Shown: piece by piece, positions 47,338-56,846 of the stretch
How the letters are laid out: each line of letters starts with the position of its first letter
Position numbering within the stretch: the stretch's first letter is position 1
DNA from: Cupriavidus basilensis
GTDB lineage: Bacteria > Pseudomonadota > Gammaproteobacteria > Burkholderiales > Burkholderiaceae
Reading direction: 5' to 3'
Assembly (NCBI RefSeq): GCF_000876015.1
Contig: NZ_BBQM01000013.1
Span: 186,001-250,000, forward strand
DNA length: 64,000 nucleotides
Program-made: the position numbers and the translations under genes
Notes under the pieces: model-generated
The model's input: the letters and a program-made list of their open reading frames with translations, nothing else
What the model was told of the DNA's origin: nothing
Database searches by the model: none

Positions 47338-47637
47338 ATGGAAAACGGGCTGGACATCCTGGTCGTGCGCGGCTTCGCCGTGCCCGAAGGCCGGGGCAAA
47401 TGGGCGTGCTGCTATGAGATCAGGCTGACCACCGGGCGCGACGGGCCGCTGCTGTACCGCGGCGAGCTGCACGGCCGGCGCTACGCCTGCGAGGCCGCGG
47501 CGATTGCCGCGGCCACCTTCGCCGGCGAGCAGGAAGCGCGCCGCCGGGTGGCGGCGGTGCGCGACGGGCTGCTCGCGCGCCATGAATACTGTGTGGTGGT
47601 GGCCGGCGAGCAACCGCGCGAGCCGGCGGCCGGCTGA
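47338..47637 (+). CDS. Hypothetical protein, 99 residues
   Basis: Begins MENGLDILVVRGFAVPEG and contains a mixed alpha/beta pattern with a long helix (EAAAIAAATFAGEQEARRRVAAV). No family recognised, no signal peptide. Coding-like codon use at third positions supports a real gene. Confidence 0.55.
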   Translation: MENGLDILVVRGFAVPEGRGKWACCYEIRLTTGRDGPLLYRGELHGRRYACEAAAIAAATFAGEQEARRRVAAVRDGLLARHEYCVVVAGEQPREPAAG

Positions 47638-48374
47638 GCCGCCGGGCGGCTGCCGGCACGACGCGCGCGCCACCGCGGCAGTCGCGGCAGCCGCGGCCGA
47701 CATGGCGGGATAACGGGAGGGCGACGACGAGCGCGTGCTCGGGGGACCGGAGCGATCCGGTGCGCAGGCCAGGCAGGCTTGCGCGCACGCGCGGTTCGGC
47801 CGCAGCGCAAGCTGCGCCGGAACTTGATGGCCACGGTCGAGCCGTCCGGCAGATACGGCACGCCGTGGCCTGTTCTTTTTCTGGCGCGGGCGAAGGCCGC
47901 CGCCGGCGGGATCGGCCTGGCGCCGCGCAAAAAAAAGAGTCCGCCGACCGGGGGACCATGCGGACTCCAAGCGGCCTGCCCGATTCCGCTCGGACAGGCC
48001 ACTCTCCGACGATAGACAAAGCATGCCGGCAACTGTATCGGCCAGAAGCAGCATTCGCCGCCCGGTGCCGGCGCGCGCCGGCGAAACCCGCCGGCCCGGC
48101 GCATGCGCCGCCGCGCCGTGCTGCGCGCGGCGGCGCGGGCCGCGCCACCCTGGCCGCTTCATGCTTCCGGCTGGGTTGAGACAAGGCGGGATCAAGCCCG
48201 GACGAGCGCGGCGCCAGGGGAAACCGGCGCCGCCGGGGGCAGGGCGGCGGCCCGACCGGCACGGCGCGGATCGCGGGACGCGGCCGCGGCAATCGTGGCA
48301 CCCGTAGTAACCATGAAAGGCAACTGTGATACTTTGCCCGCGTACCGAAACCAAACCTCACCACGGCCATCCCG
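47638..48374. other. Intergenic region with a minus-strand terminator
   Basis: 737 bp; contains the hairpin at 47937-47967 and another stem just upstream of it on the minus strand (47975-48005). The PAP2 gene promoter should lie near 48310-48360. No gene could be supported. Confidence 0.45.
47931..48035 (-). ncRNA. Possible small RNA ending in a rho-independent terminator
   Basis: On the minus strand: a stem GGCCTG...CAGGCC (about 47975-48005), then a terminator GAGTCCGC / GCGGACTC (47937-47967) followed by eight T. No gene precedes it on that strand for over 1 kb, so the terminator probably ends a short untranslated RNA. The 5' end is a guess. Confidence 0.4.
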
Positions 48375-49043
48375 ATGCACTGGCATTTCATCTCGCGCTT
48401 CGGCGAAACCTCCCTGCTGCTGCCCTGCGCGGTGCTGATCGCCATCTGGCTGCTGTATGCGGGCGCCTACGCCGGCGCGCGCCGCTGGCTGCTGTCGTTC
48501 GGCTCCGCCGCGGCGCTGGTGCTGGCGTCGAAGCTGGCCTTCATGGGCTGGGGCATCGGCTGCGAGGCGCTCAACTTCACCGGCTTTTCCGGGCACAGCA
48601 CGATGGCCGCCTCGGTGCTGCCGGTGATGCTGTACCTGGTGGTGCCCGCGCGCCATCCGCGCCTGGCGCTGGCCGCGTCCGGCGCCGGCATCCTGCTGGC
48701 GCTGCTGGTGGGCGTCTCCCGCCTGAAGCTGCAGGCGCATTCCGATTCCGAAGTCATCAGCGGGCTCGCGCTCGGCTTCGCCGCGAGCCTGTCCTTCATC
48801 GCCTGGAGCGCGCGCCCGCGCCGCTCGGCGCCCGCGCTGGCGGCGGTGATCCTGATGGCCGTGATGCTGGGCGTGCCGGTCGCCGGCGTGGCCGCGCCCA
48901 CGCATCGCTGGCTGGAGATCCTGGCCACGCGCCTGGCCGGGCGCGACAAGCCGTTCCAGCGCGGCCAGTGGCGCGAATGGGCGGCCCGGCACGAGGGCGC
49001 CGCGGTGTTCGCCTGCGCGCCGCCGGACCAGGCCGCGCGCTGA
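48375..49043 (+). CDS. PAP2-superfamily membrane phosphatase-like protein
   Basis: 222 residues, five or six membrane segments. The PAP2 motifs are partly present: C2 FSGHSTMAASVLPV (about 70) and C3 SRLKLQAHSDSEVISG (about 116). The first Lys/Arg motif is not obvious. These enzymes dephosphorylate lipid phosphates such as undecaprenyl pyrophosphate, which would suit the neighbouring sugar-phosphate transferase. The last 50 residues are soluble. Confidence 0.75.
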   Translation: MHWHFISRFGETSLLLPCAVLIAIWLLYAGAYAGARRWLLSFGSAAALVLASKLAFMGWGIGCEALNFTGFSGHSTMAASVLPVMLYLVVPARHPRLALAASGAGILLALLVGVSRLKLQAHSDSEVISGLALGFAASLSFIAWSARPRRSAPALAAVILMAVMLGVPVAGVAAPTHRWLEILATRLAGRDKPFQRGQWREWAARHEGAAVFACAPPDQAAR

Positions 49044-49190
49044 GCGCTTAGGACGGCAGGGCGGGAGAGGGCGGAGCGCGCGCAGGGGACGCCACGGCGC
49101 CCCTGTGTGTGCCAGCAAACAGACGGCCGGGCCCGCGCGGCGCAACCATGATCTGCATCACTGGTCCGGCCTGCCGGATGGAGGCAAATC

Positions 49191-50594
49191 ATGTCCGCGA
49201 TCCGCGCCTTCGTGGGCGAGCGCCAGGCTGCGCTGCAGATGCTCTACCGCTTTGCCGATGCCGCCATCGTCGCCGGGTGCGGCGTGGCCGTGGGCGAGCT
49301 GCTGTTCCCGCACGGCCTGCGCAGCGCCGCCCCGGTGCACGGCTTCATCACCGTGCTGTGCTCGGTGAGCACGCTGCTGGTGTTCCCGGCCTGCGGCCTG
49401 TACAACTCCTGGCGCGGCCGCAGCCGCATGGCGCTGGCGCTGCGCACGCTGGCCGCGTGGGGCGCGGTCTGCATGCTCGGGCTGATCGCCGCCTACCTGA
49501 TGCACCAGTCGGCCGCGCTGTCGCGGCTGTGGTCGATGAGCTGGCTGCTGAGCGTGGCGGCCATGCTGCTGGCCTCGCGCGTGGCGCTCTATGGCATGCT
49601 CGGCAGCGTGCGCGAGCTCGGCATCAACGCCAAGCGCGTGGTGATCCTCGGCTACGGCTCGCTCGGCCACGAGATGTACCAGCGCGTGGGCAGCAACCGC
49701 GGCGCCGGCTACAACGTCGCCGGCATCTACGACGAAGGCATGCAGCCGGTGCCCGCCGGCGTGACGCGGCTGGAGTCGCTCGAACAGGTCTGCGCCTTCG
49801 TGCGCAACAACGGCGTGCGCGAAATCTGGCTGACGCTGCCGATGGCCGCGTGCCGCGACCTGTACGACGTGGTCTCCCATTTCCGCAACGACCTGGTGGA
49901 CATCCGCTGGGTGCCCGACATCATGTCGGTCGAGCTGCTCGGCCACCGCTTCAGCGACTTCCTCGGCCTGCCGGTGATCGACCTCAACAGCCCGCCGCAG
50001 TCGGGCATCACCGGCCTGCTCAAGGCCAGCTTCGACCGCGTCTTCGCGCTGGCCGCGCTGGCCGGGCTGTCGCCGCTGTTGCTGGCGATCGCCGCGGCGG
50101 TCAAGCTGTCGTCGCCGGGGCCGGTGCTGTTCCGGCAGGCGCGCCTCGGCATGGACGGCAAGCCGTTCCACGTCTACAAGTTCCGCACGATGGTGCAGCA
50201 CCGGGAGCGCGGCGTGACCCAGGCCGTGCGCGGCGACGCGCGCATCACGCGCGTGGGCGCCTTCCTGCGCCGCACCAGCCTCGACGAGCTGCCGCAGTTC
50301 TTCAACGTGCTGCGCGGCGAGATGTCGGTGGTGGGCCCGCGCCCGCACGCCATCGAGCACAACGAGATCTACAAGGAAGTGATCGACCGCTACATGCTGC
50401 GCCACCGCGTCAAGCCCGGCATCACCGGCTGGGCGCAGATCAACGGCCTGCGCGGCCAGACCGACACCGTGGACAAGATGCGCCGGCGCATCGAGTTCGA
50501 CATCTTCTACATCCGCAACTGGTCGTTCCGCCTGGACCTGCACATCATCCTGCGCACCGCCCTGCACGGCTGGACCGGCAAGGCCGCCTACTGA
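49191..50594 (+). CDS. Undecaprenyl-phosphate sugar-1-phosphate transferase (WcaJ/GumD-like)
   Basis: 467 residues: four N-terminal membrane helices, a CoA-binding-like middle domain ([19 protein letters not shown]), a fifth hydrophobic segment ([21 protein letters not shown], about 284-304), and the catalytic C-terminal domain with [27 protein letters not shown] and [16 protein letters not shown]. It starts exopolysaccharide repeat units by moving a hexose-1-phosphate, probably glucose, onto undecaprenyl phosphate. No other glycosyltransferase genes are seen in the window, so the rest of the pathway is elsewhere. Confidence 0.92.
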   Translation: MSAIRAFVGERQAALQMLYRFADAAIVAGCGVAVGELLFPHGLRSAAPVHGFITVLCSVSTLLVFPACGLYNSWRGRSRMALALRTLAAWGAVCMLGLIAAYLMHQSAALSRLWSMSWLLSVAAMLLASRVALYGMLGSVRELGINAKRVVILGYGSLGHEMYQRVGSNRGAGYNVAGIYDEGMQPVPAGVTRLESLEQVCAFVRNNGVREIWLTLPMAACRDLYDVVSHFRNDLVDIRWVPDIMSVELLGHRFSDFLGLPVIDLNSPPQSGITGLLKASFDRVFALAALAGLSPLLLAIAAAVKLSSPGPVLFRQARLGMDGKPFHVYKFRTMVQHRERGVTQAVRGDARITRVGAFLRRTSLDELPQFFNVLRGEMSVVGPRPHAIEHNEIYKEVIDRYMLRHRVKPGITGWAQINGLRGQTDTVDKMRRRIEFDIFYIRNWSFRLDLHIILRTALHGWTGKAAY

Positions 50595-50620
50595 GCACCG
50601 CCGGGCATCCGCCCGGCAAG

Positions 50621-50673
50621 CACCGCGCGCGCCGGGTGCTCGCGTTCGCCGTCCGGCGACATGCCGCCGCCGC
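50621..50673 (-). repeat. 53-bp dispersed repeat, intergenic copy
   Basis: Reverse-complement copy of the segment at 46191-46243, placed between the WcaJ-type gene and the carrier protein gene. Flanks differ between the two copies. Coordinates may be off by one. Confidence 0.8.
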
Positions 50674-50767
50674 GGCGGCGCGAAGTTGGTGGGCCAGCGC
50701 ACCGAAGCCCGATGGCGGCTGCGGCCCAATGATGAAACCCGATCATCCTCACCGAGGAGTAACAGAG

Positions 50768-51019
50768 ATGAAGGCAACCATTCGACAAATCCTCGCCGAG
50801 GTGGCGCGGCTCGACGTATCGGTCGAGGCGCTCGACGACCAGGCCGATCTCTACGAAGCCGGCCTGTCGTCGCTGGCCACCGTGCACGTGATGCTGGCCA
50901 TCGAGAATGCGTTCAACATCGAGATCCCGGATGCGATGCTGACCCGCCAGCTCTTTCGCAGCGTGAATTCGCTCGCCGCCGCGGCCGAGCAGCTCAGGCA
51001 GCAGCAGGAGGCAGCATGA
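50768..51019 (+). CDS. Acyl-carrier-protein-like aminoacyl carrier protein
   Basis: 83 residues, four-helix carrier protein. The phosphopantetheine site is expected at Ser35 in YEAGLSSLATV, a variant of the usual DSL with Ser in place of Asp. It is followed, with ATGA overlap, by an acyl-CoA dehydrogenase gene and then a seryl-tRNA-synthetase-like ligase, so it is most likely the acceptor of an activated small amino acid rather than a fatty acid. A GAGGAG site precedes the ATG. Confidence 0.85.
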   Translation: MKATIRQILAEVARLDVSVEALDDQADLYEAGLSSLATVHVMLAIENAFNIEIPDAMLTRQLFRSVNSLAAAAEQLRQQQEAA

Positions 51020-52215
51020 GCCCCCCGCTGGCCAGCGTGGAGCTGGCGCGCCCGGCCGCGGTCCATGCCGGCACCGCCGGGCTGATGGCCGCGGCGGCCC
51101 TGGCCGCCGCCGAGGCCGCGCTGCACGCCGACCGCGTCGACTGCGACGCCGCCTTCCCGCACGAGGCCTTCGCGGTGCTGCGCCAGCATGGCCTGCTCGG
51201 TGCGATGGTGCCGGCCGCGCACGGCGGCGCGGGCGCCTCGCTCGACACCATCGCGGCGATCTGCCGCGTGCTCGCTGCGGGCTGCGCGTCGGCCGGCATG
51301 ATCTACGCGATGCACCAGATCCAGGTCGCCTGCCTGATCGAGCACGGCGGCGGCAGCCCCTGGCACGAGCAACTGCTCGGGCGCATCGCCGGCGAGCAGT
51401 TGCTGCTGGCCTCGGCCACCTCGGAAGAGGCCATCGGCGGCGCGCTGCGCAACAGCGGCTGCGCGGTCAACGTCGACAACGGCCGCTTCCACCTGCTCAA
51501 GATGGCGCCGACGATCTCCTACGGCGCGCACGCCGACGCGATCCTGGCCACCGCGCGCCGCCATGCCGACGCCTCGCCCTCCGACCAGGTCATGGTGTGC
51601 CTGCTCAAGCCCGACTTCACGCTGGAAAGCCTCAGCACCTGGGACACCCTGGGCATGCGCGGCACCTGCAGCAACGGCTTTCGCCTGGAGGCGCGCGGCG
51701 CCTGCGAGCAGATCCTGCCGGTGGCGTTCGGCGAGATCGCCGACGGCACCATGACGCCGGTCTCGCACATTCTCTGGGCGTCGCTGTGGACCGGCATCGC
51801 CGGCGACGCCGTGCAGCGCGCCAAGGCCTTCTTCCAGGGCCAGGCGCGCGCGCGTCCCGGCTCGCTGCCGCCGTCGGCCACGCGCGTGGCCGACGCGGTG
51901 GCGATGGTGCAGATGATGGAAGGCCGGCTCGAACTCGCGCTGGCCCACCAGCGCCAGCGCCACGCCGGACTGTCGGTGTCCGCGCTGTTCTCGCTCGCGG
52001 CCGAGATGAACGGGCTCAAGACCAGCGTCTCCGCGCTGGCCATCGAGGCGGTGCAGCAGGCCATGATGATCTGCGGCATGGCCGGCTACAAGCACGGCAC
52101 GCCCTACAGCCTCGGGCGTCATCTGCGCGATCTCTGGTCGGCGCCGCTGATGATCAACAACGACCGGATCCTGACCAACACCGCTAGCCTGCTGCTGGCC
52201 GAGCGTTCGAGCTGA
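51016..52215 (+). CDS. Acyl-CoA dehydrogenase family flavoprotein
   Basis: 399 residues with the three-part acyl-CoA dehydrogenase layout: helical N-terminus (RQHGLLGAMVPAAHGGAG), beta middle domain (LLASATSEEAIGG, KMAPTISYGAHAD, LGMRGTCSNGF) and helical C-terminal domain. The usual catalytic Glu could not be placed with confidence. By context it may act on an aminoacyl group held on the carrier protein encoded just before it. The gene overlaps both neighbours' regions closely (ATGA with the carrier gene; 10 bp before the ligase). Confidence 0.85.
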   Translation: MSPPLASVELARPAAVHAGTAGLMAAAALAAAEAALHADRVDCDAAFPHEAFAVLRQHGLLGAMVPAAHGGAGASLDTIAAICRVLAAGCASAGMIYAMHQIQVACLIEHGGGSPWHEQLLGRIAGEQLLLASATSEEAIGGALRNSGCAVNVDNGRFHLLKMAPTISYGAHADAILATARRHADASPSDQVMVCLLKPDFTLESLSTWDTLGMRGTCSNGFRLEARGACEQILPVAFGEIADGTMTPVSHILWASLWTGIAGDAVQRAKAFFQGQARARPGSLPPSATRVADAVAMVQMMEGRLELALAHQRQRHAGLSVSALFSLAAEMNGLKTSVSALAIEAVQQAMMICGMAGYKHGTPYSLGRHLRDLWSAPLMINNDRILTNTASLLLAERSS

Positions 52216-52225
52216 GGAGCACCAC

Positions 52226-53245
52226 ATGGATGCCAACGTTAGCGTGGACAATGCCGGCGCCGCGCCCGCCACGTCCGCCGGACTCGCCGAACCCGCCGGG
52301 GATGCCACCGCGGCAACGCCCTACGGCGACCCGCAGGCCGGCCAGCGGCGCTACCAGCAGGCGCTGATCGCGGCCGGCCTGCTGATCCCCAGCGGCGTCG
52401 ACGGCGTGTACGGCCGCAGCGCGGTGTTCGAAGCGATTGCCGACGGCCTCAACGTGGCCGTCAGCGCGCTCGGCGCGGACCAGCGCGCGGAAGTGATGCG
52501 CTTCCCGCCGGCCATGTCGCGCAAGGACTTCGAGGCCAGCGGCTATCTCAAGAGCTTCCCGCAGCTGGCCGGCACCGTGCACAGCTTCTGCGGCAGCGAC
52601 CGCGACCACCACCGCCTGCTGGCGCGGCTCGAGGACGGCGAGGAATGGGCCGACGAACAGCGCCCCACGCGCGTGGTGCTCACGCCCGCGGCCTGCTATC
52701 CGATCTACCCGGCGGTGGCGCGGCGCGGGCCGATGCCGCCGCAGGGGCTGGTGGTGGACGTGCTGTCGTACTGCTTCCGCCACGAGCCGTCGATCGACCC
52801 GGCCCGCATGCAGATGTTCCGCCAGCGCGAGTACGTGCGCCTGGGCAACGCGGAGCAGATCATCGCGTTCCGCCAGCTGTGGATGGAGCGCGGCCAGCAG
52901 CTCGCCGGCCTGCTCGAGCTGCCGCACGAGGTCGACGTCGCCAACGACCCGTTCTTCGGCCGCGGCGGCAAGATCGTGGCCGACAGCCAGCGCGAGCTGA
53001 AGCTCAAGTTCGAGCTGCTGGTCCCCATCAACGAGGGCGCGCCGCCCACCGCCTGCATGAGCTTCAACTACCACATGGACCACTTCGGCCAGGTGTGGGA
53101 GCTGCGCACCGCCGACGGCGAGCCGGCCCACACCGGCTGCGTCGGCTTCGGCATCGAGCGCCTGACGCTGGCGCTGCTGCGCCACCACGGCTTCGACCTC
53201 TCGCAGTGGCCCCGCGGCGTGCGCGCCACGCTGGGAGGGCTGTGA
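52226..53245 (+). CDS. Amino acid:[carrier protein] ligase (seryl-tRNA synthetase homologue)
   Basis: 339 residues, class II synthetase catalytic core without the tRNA-binding arm of SerRS. Motif 2 is around FRQREYVRLG and motif 3 GFGIERLTLALL. Cys157 (ACYPIYP), Glu202 and Cys305 (TGCVGFG) have the same spacing (45 and 148 residues) as the zinc ligands I recall for the Bradyrhizobium enzyme Bll0957, which loads glycine or alanine onto a carrier protein. Activates an amino acid with ATP and transfers it to phosphopantetheine. The neighbouring carrier gene is the probable partner. The biological purpose of this family is largely unknown. Confidence 0.88.
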   Translation: MDANVSVDNAGAAPATSAGLAEPAGDATAATPYGDPQAGQRRYQQALIAAGLLIPSGVDGVYGRSAVFEAIADGLNVAVSALGADQRAEVMRFPPAMSRKDFEASGYLKSFPQLAGTVHSFCGSDRDHHRLLARLEDGEEWADEQRPTRVVLTPAACYPIYPAVARRGPMPPQGLVVDVLSYCFRHEPSIDPARMQMFRQREYVRLGNAEQIIAFRQLWMERGQQLAGLLELPHEVDVANDPFFGRGGKIVADSQRELKLKFELLVPINEGAPPTACMSFNYHMDHFGQVWELRTADGEPAHTGCVGFGIERLTLALLRHHGFDLSQWPRGVRATLGGL

Positions 53246-54237
53246 TGCTCGTCGCCCCCCGTACCCTGGAGCGCGTCGCCCACGTGTCGCACGCCCTGCA
53301 CAGCGGCAATCCGGTCTGGCCGCAGACCAACTGCTATGTCGACCTGTGGATCGAGCTGCTGCACGGCTGGGCGCTCGATCCGGTGGCGGCGCTCGGCTTC
53401 ACCGTGGCGCAGGATTTCGAGGGCGACCAGTTCACCTTCTTCAAATACCCGCACGACGACCTCGAGCGCCTGTACGGCGTGGTGGTGCAGGAACTCTCGC
53501 TGTACGAGTCGATGGAGGCGCGCGTGGCCGCGCAGACCTGCCGCGGCCACGTGGTGCTGCTCGAGGTGGACAGCTTCTACCTGCCCGACAACCGCGCCAC
53601 CACCTACCGCCGCGAGCACAGCAAGACCACCATCGGCATCGACGTGATGGTGCCGGACGCGCAGTCGGTCGGCTACTACCACAACGAGGGCTACCACGTG
53701 GCCAGCGGCGAGGACTACGACGGCCTGTTCCGCCGCCTGCCGGGCCTGGCCGGCGACGTGAACCTGCTGTTTCCCTACGCCGAGGTGGTGCGACGCCGCT
53801 TCCCCGCGCTGGAAGGGGCGATGCTGGTGCGCGCCGCGCTCGCGCTGCTGCGCAGGCACCTCGCGCGGCGCCCGCGCCAGAACCCCATCGCCGCGTTCCG
53901 CACCGCGTTCCCGGCGCACCAGGAAGCGCTGATGGCCGGCGGCGAGCAGGTCTTCCATCCCTATGCGTTCTGCGTGCTGCGCCAGCTCGGCGCCAACTTC
54001 GAGCTGCTCGGGCAGTACCTGCGCTGGCTGGCCCAGCACGGCCAGCCGATGCCGGACAGCATCGCCGGCGCGTGCCAGAAGATGGCCTCCGAGGCGATGG
54101 TGATGCAGTTCCGTCTGGTGCGCTCCGTCATCAGCCGCCGCGTGGACCGCTGCCTGGACTGCCTGGACCAGCTCGAAGCCTCCTACGAGGCGGCGGTGCC
54201 CGCGCTGGCCGGCTACGTGGGCGAAGCCGAATACTGA
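53245..54237 (+). CDS. DUF1839-family protein
   Basis: 330 residues. Begins with a papain-like or transglutaminase-like looking segment (NPVWPQTNCYVDLWIELLHGW, Cys about residue 31) followed by HVVLLEVDSFYLPDN and YYHNEGYHVAS, which could supply further catalytic residues; the C-terminal half is helical. I recognise it as DUF1839, often found beside amino acid:[carrier protein] ligases. It may transfer the aminoacyl group; that is inference. Its ATG shares one base with the ligase stop. Confidence 0.75.
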   Translation: MLVAPRTLERVAHVSHALHSGNPVWPQTNCYVDLWIELLHGWALDPVAALGFTVAQDFEGDQFTFFKYPHDDLERLYGVVVQELSLYESMEARVAAQTCRGHVVLLEVDSFYLPDNRATTYRREHSKTTIGIDVMVPDAQSVGYYHNEGYHVASGEDYDGLFRRLPGLAGDVNLLFPYAEVVRRRFPALEGAMLVRAALALLRRHLARRPRQNPIAAFRTAFPAHQEALMAGGEQVFHPYAFCVLRQLGANFELLGQYLRWLAQHGQPMPDSIAGACQKMASEAMVMQFRLVRSVISRRVDRCLDCLDQLEASYEAAVPALAGYVGEAEY

Positions 54238-54251
54238 CGCGCCCGCCGGCC

Positions 54252-56846
54252 ATGCACGCGCCGCTCGCACTCGCGCCGGTCCCCGGGCGGCCCGCCTGCC
54301 GGCAGCCGCTCGCGCACGGCTGGACCCTGCTGGAGACGCCCGCGGGCGCCGCCGCCTCGCCGGCGGCGCTGGACGCGCTAGACGCGCTGGCCGGCCGCGC
54401 GCCGTGGCTGCCGGCCAGCGTGCCCGGCACCGTGGCGCAGGCGCTGCAGGCCGCGGGCCGGTGGCAGGTCGGCGCGCCGCGCGCGCTGCACGACCACGAC
54501 TACTGGTATCGCGTGCCGCTGTCCGGCAGCGGCGTGCATCGCCTGCGCCTGCATGGCCTGGCCACCATCGCCGAGGTCTGGCTCGACGAGACGCGCGTGC
54601 TCGACGCGCACAACATGTTCACCGCGCACGAGGCCGAGCTGCATCTCGACGGCAGCCACGTGCTGTACCTGTGCTTCCGCGCGCTGCACCGCTGGCTGCG
54701 CGGCCAGCGCGGGCCGGTGCGGTGGAAGCCGCGCCTGGTCACGCCGCCCTCGCTGCGGCTGGTGCGCACCACGCTGCTGGGCCACATGCCGGGCTGGTGC
54801 CCGCCGGTCCATACCGTGGGCCCGTGGCGCGGCATCGACCTGCTGCCGCTCGACGCCGCCAGCCCGCTGCTGACCGCGCGCTACGACCTGCACGCCGCGC
54901 TCGACGCCGATCTCGCGCGCGGCACGATCCGCCTGTGCCTGCGCGGCGTGGCGCCGCTGCCGCCGGGCGTGCTGCCGATGCTATGCGCGGACGGGCGCGA
55001 GGCGCCGCTGGCCGCGGTGGACGCAGGCCCGGGCGGCATCGCCTACGAAGGCGAGCTCGCCATCCCCGCGCCGCGCCTGTGGTGGCCGCACACGCATGGC
55101 ACGCCCGAACGCTATGCCGTGCAACTGCGGCTGGGAGAACTGCGCATCGACTGCGCGCAGGTCGGCTTTCGCCGCATCGAAGCCGAGCGCGAGACACCGC
55201 AGGGCGACGAAGGCTTCGCGCTGCGCGTGAACGGCGAGCGCATCTTCTGCCGCGGCGCCTGCTGGACCAGCCACGATCTGACCGGCCACGCCGATGCGCC
55301 CGCGGCCGTGGAAAAATGGCTCGCGCTGGCGCACGGCGCCGGCATGAACATGGTGCGCGTGAGCGGCGTCACCTGCTACCAGGGCGAGGCCTTCTTCGAT
55401 GCGTGCGACGCGCTCGGCCTGCTGGTCTGGCAGGACTTCATGTTCGCCAACTTCGACTATTCGGCCGATGCCGAAGCGGCGCGCCCGCTGATGGCGCAGG
55501 CCGCGCGCGAGGTCGGCGAATGGCTGGCCGCGCACCGCCACCACCCGAGCGTGGCGGTGCTGTGCGGCGGCAGCGAGGTCGAGCAGCAGGCCGCCATGAT
55601 GGGCGTTGCCGCCGCGGCATGGCGCCAGCCGCTGTTCGACGAGATCATCCCGGCCTGCCTGGCGCGCTGGCATCCCGAGGCGGTCTACGTGCGCAATTCG
55701 CCCAGCGGCGGCGCGTGGCCGTTCCAGCCCGACAGCGGCGTGACGCACTACTACGGCGTGGGCGCCTACCAGCGCCCGCTCGACGACGCGCGCCGCGCCA
55801 GCGTGCGCTTCACCTCCGAATGCCTGGCCTTCGCCAACGTGCCGTGCGCGCGCACGCTGGCCGAGGCGCTGCCGGTGCCGCCCGCGCACGATCCGCGCTG
55901 GAAGGCGCGCGTGCCGCGCGACGCGGGCAGCGGCTGGGATTTCGAGGACGTGCGCGACTTCTACCTGCGCGAGCTGTTCAAGGTGGACCCGCCGCGCCTG
56001 CGCTACGAAGACAGCGCGCGCTACCTGCAACTGTCGCGCGCGGTGGTGGCCGAGGTCATGACCGACGTGTTCAGCGAATGGCGCCGCGCCGGCTCCACCT
56101 GCGCCGGCGCGCTGGTGTGGCAGTTGCAGGACCTGCTGCCGGGCGCGGGCTGGGGCATCGTCGACGCGCTGGCGCGGCCCAAGTCCGCGTGGCACGCGCT
56201 GCGCCAGGTGTGGCAGCCGCTGCAGGTGCTGCTCACCGACGAAGGCCTCAACGGCATCCACCTGCACCTCATCAACGAGAGCGCCGCGCCGCGCGCGGTG
56301 CGCCTGCAACTGCAATGCTGGCGCGACGGCGAGACCGCGCTGCTCGACGTCACGCGCGAGCTGTGCCTGGCGCCGCGCGCCACGCGGCGCGTGAGCGGCG
56401 CCGAGCTGGCCGGCGCGTTCTTCGATTTCACCTATGCCTACCGCTTCGGCCCGCGCCAGCACGACGTGGTGCGCGCCGCGCTGTTCGATCCCGCCGACGG
56501 CGCCTTGCTGAGCCAGGCCTGCTACCTGCCCGACCGCAGCGCGGCCGCGCTCGAGCCGCCCGAGCTGGCGGTGGCGGTGACGCGCGAGCACGGCGACTGG
56601 TGGCTCACGATATCGGCGCGGCGCTTCGCGCGCTGGGTCCACATCGAGGATGCCACCATGCGCGCCGAGCAGGACTGGTTCCACCTCGCGCCCGGCAGCC
56701 GCCGGCGCGTGCGGCTGCTGCCCGAGGCCGGCCCCGATGGCGGAGTGCGCGGTGCGGGCCCGCCCGGCGCCGCGTTCATCCCGATGGGGGAGATCCATGC
56801 GCTCAATGCGAGACGCGCGCTTGCCTACAGTGCGCCGGGCGCCTGA
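54252..56846 (+). CDS. Glycoside hydrolase family 2 protein, beta-mannosidase-like
   Basis: 864 residues: jelly-roll N-domain (PWLPASVPGTVAQAL), immunoglobulin-like domain, then a TIM barrel. Likely acid/base Glu442 is in CGGSEVEQQ and the nucleophile Glu523 in FTSECLAFAN, matching the spacing and surroundings in beta-mannosidases, although the usual GNNE is altered to GGSE. No signal peptide is seen, so it acts in the cytoplasm unless exported otherwise. It lies 14 bp downstream of the DUF1839 gene and probably belongs to that operon; the sugar substrate is unknown. Confidence 0.8.
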   Translation: MHAPLALAPVPGRPACRQPLAHGWTLLETPAGAAASPAALDALDALAGRAPWLPASVPGTVAQALQAAGRWQVGAPRALHDHDYWYRVPLSGSGVHRLRLHGLATIAEVWLDETRVLDAHNMFTAHEAELHLDGSHVLYLCFRALHRWLRGQRGPVRWKPRLVTPPSLRLVRTTLLGHMPGWCPPVHTVGPWRGIDLLPLDAASPLLTARYDLHAALDADLARGTIRLCLRGVAPLPPGVLPMLCADGREAPLAAVDAGPGGIAYEGELAIPAPRLWWPHTHGTPERYAVQLRLGELRIDCAQVGFRRIEAERETPQGDEGFALRVNGERIFCRGACWTSHDLTGHADAPAAVEKWLALAHGAGMNMVRVSGVTCYQGEAFFDACDALGLLVWQDFMFANFDYSADAEAARPLMAQAAREVGEWLAAHRHHPSVAVLCGGSEVEQQAAMMGVAAAAWRQPLFDEIIPACLARWHPEAVYVRNSPSGGAWPFQPDSGVTHYYGVGAYQRPLDDARRASVRFTSECLAFANVPCARTLAEALPVPPAHDPRWKARVPRDAGSGWDFEDVRDFYLRELFKVDPPRLRYEDSARYLQLSRAVVAEVMTDVFSEWRRAGSTCAGALVWQLQDLLPGAGWGIVDALARPKSAWHALRQVWQPLQVLLTDEGLNGIHLHLINESAAPRAVRLQLQCWRDGETALLDVTRELCLAPRATRRVSGAELAGAFFDFTYAYRFGPRQHDVVRAALFDPADGALLSQACYLPDRSAAALEPPELAVAVTREHGDWWLTISARRFARWVHIEDATMRAEQDWFHLAPGSRRRVRLLPEAGPDGGVRGAGPPGAAFIPMGEIHALNARRALAYSAPGA

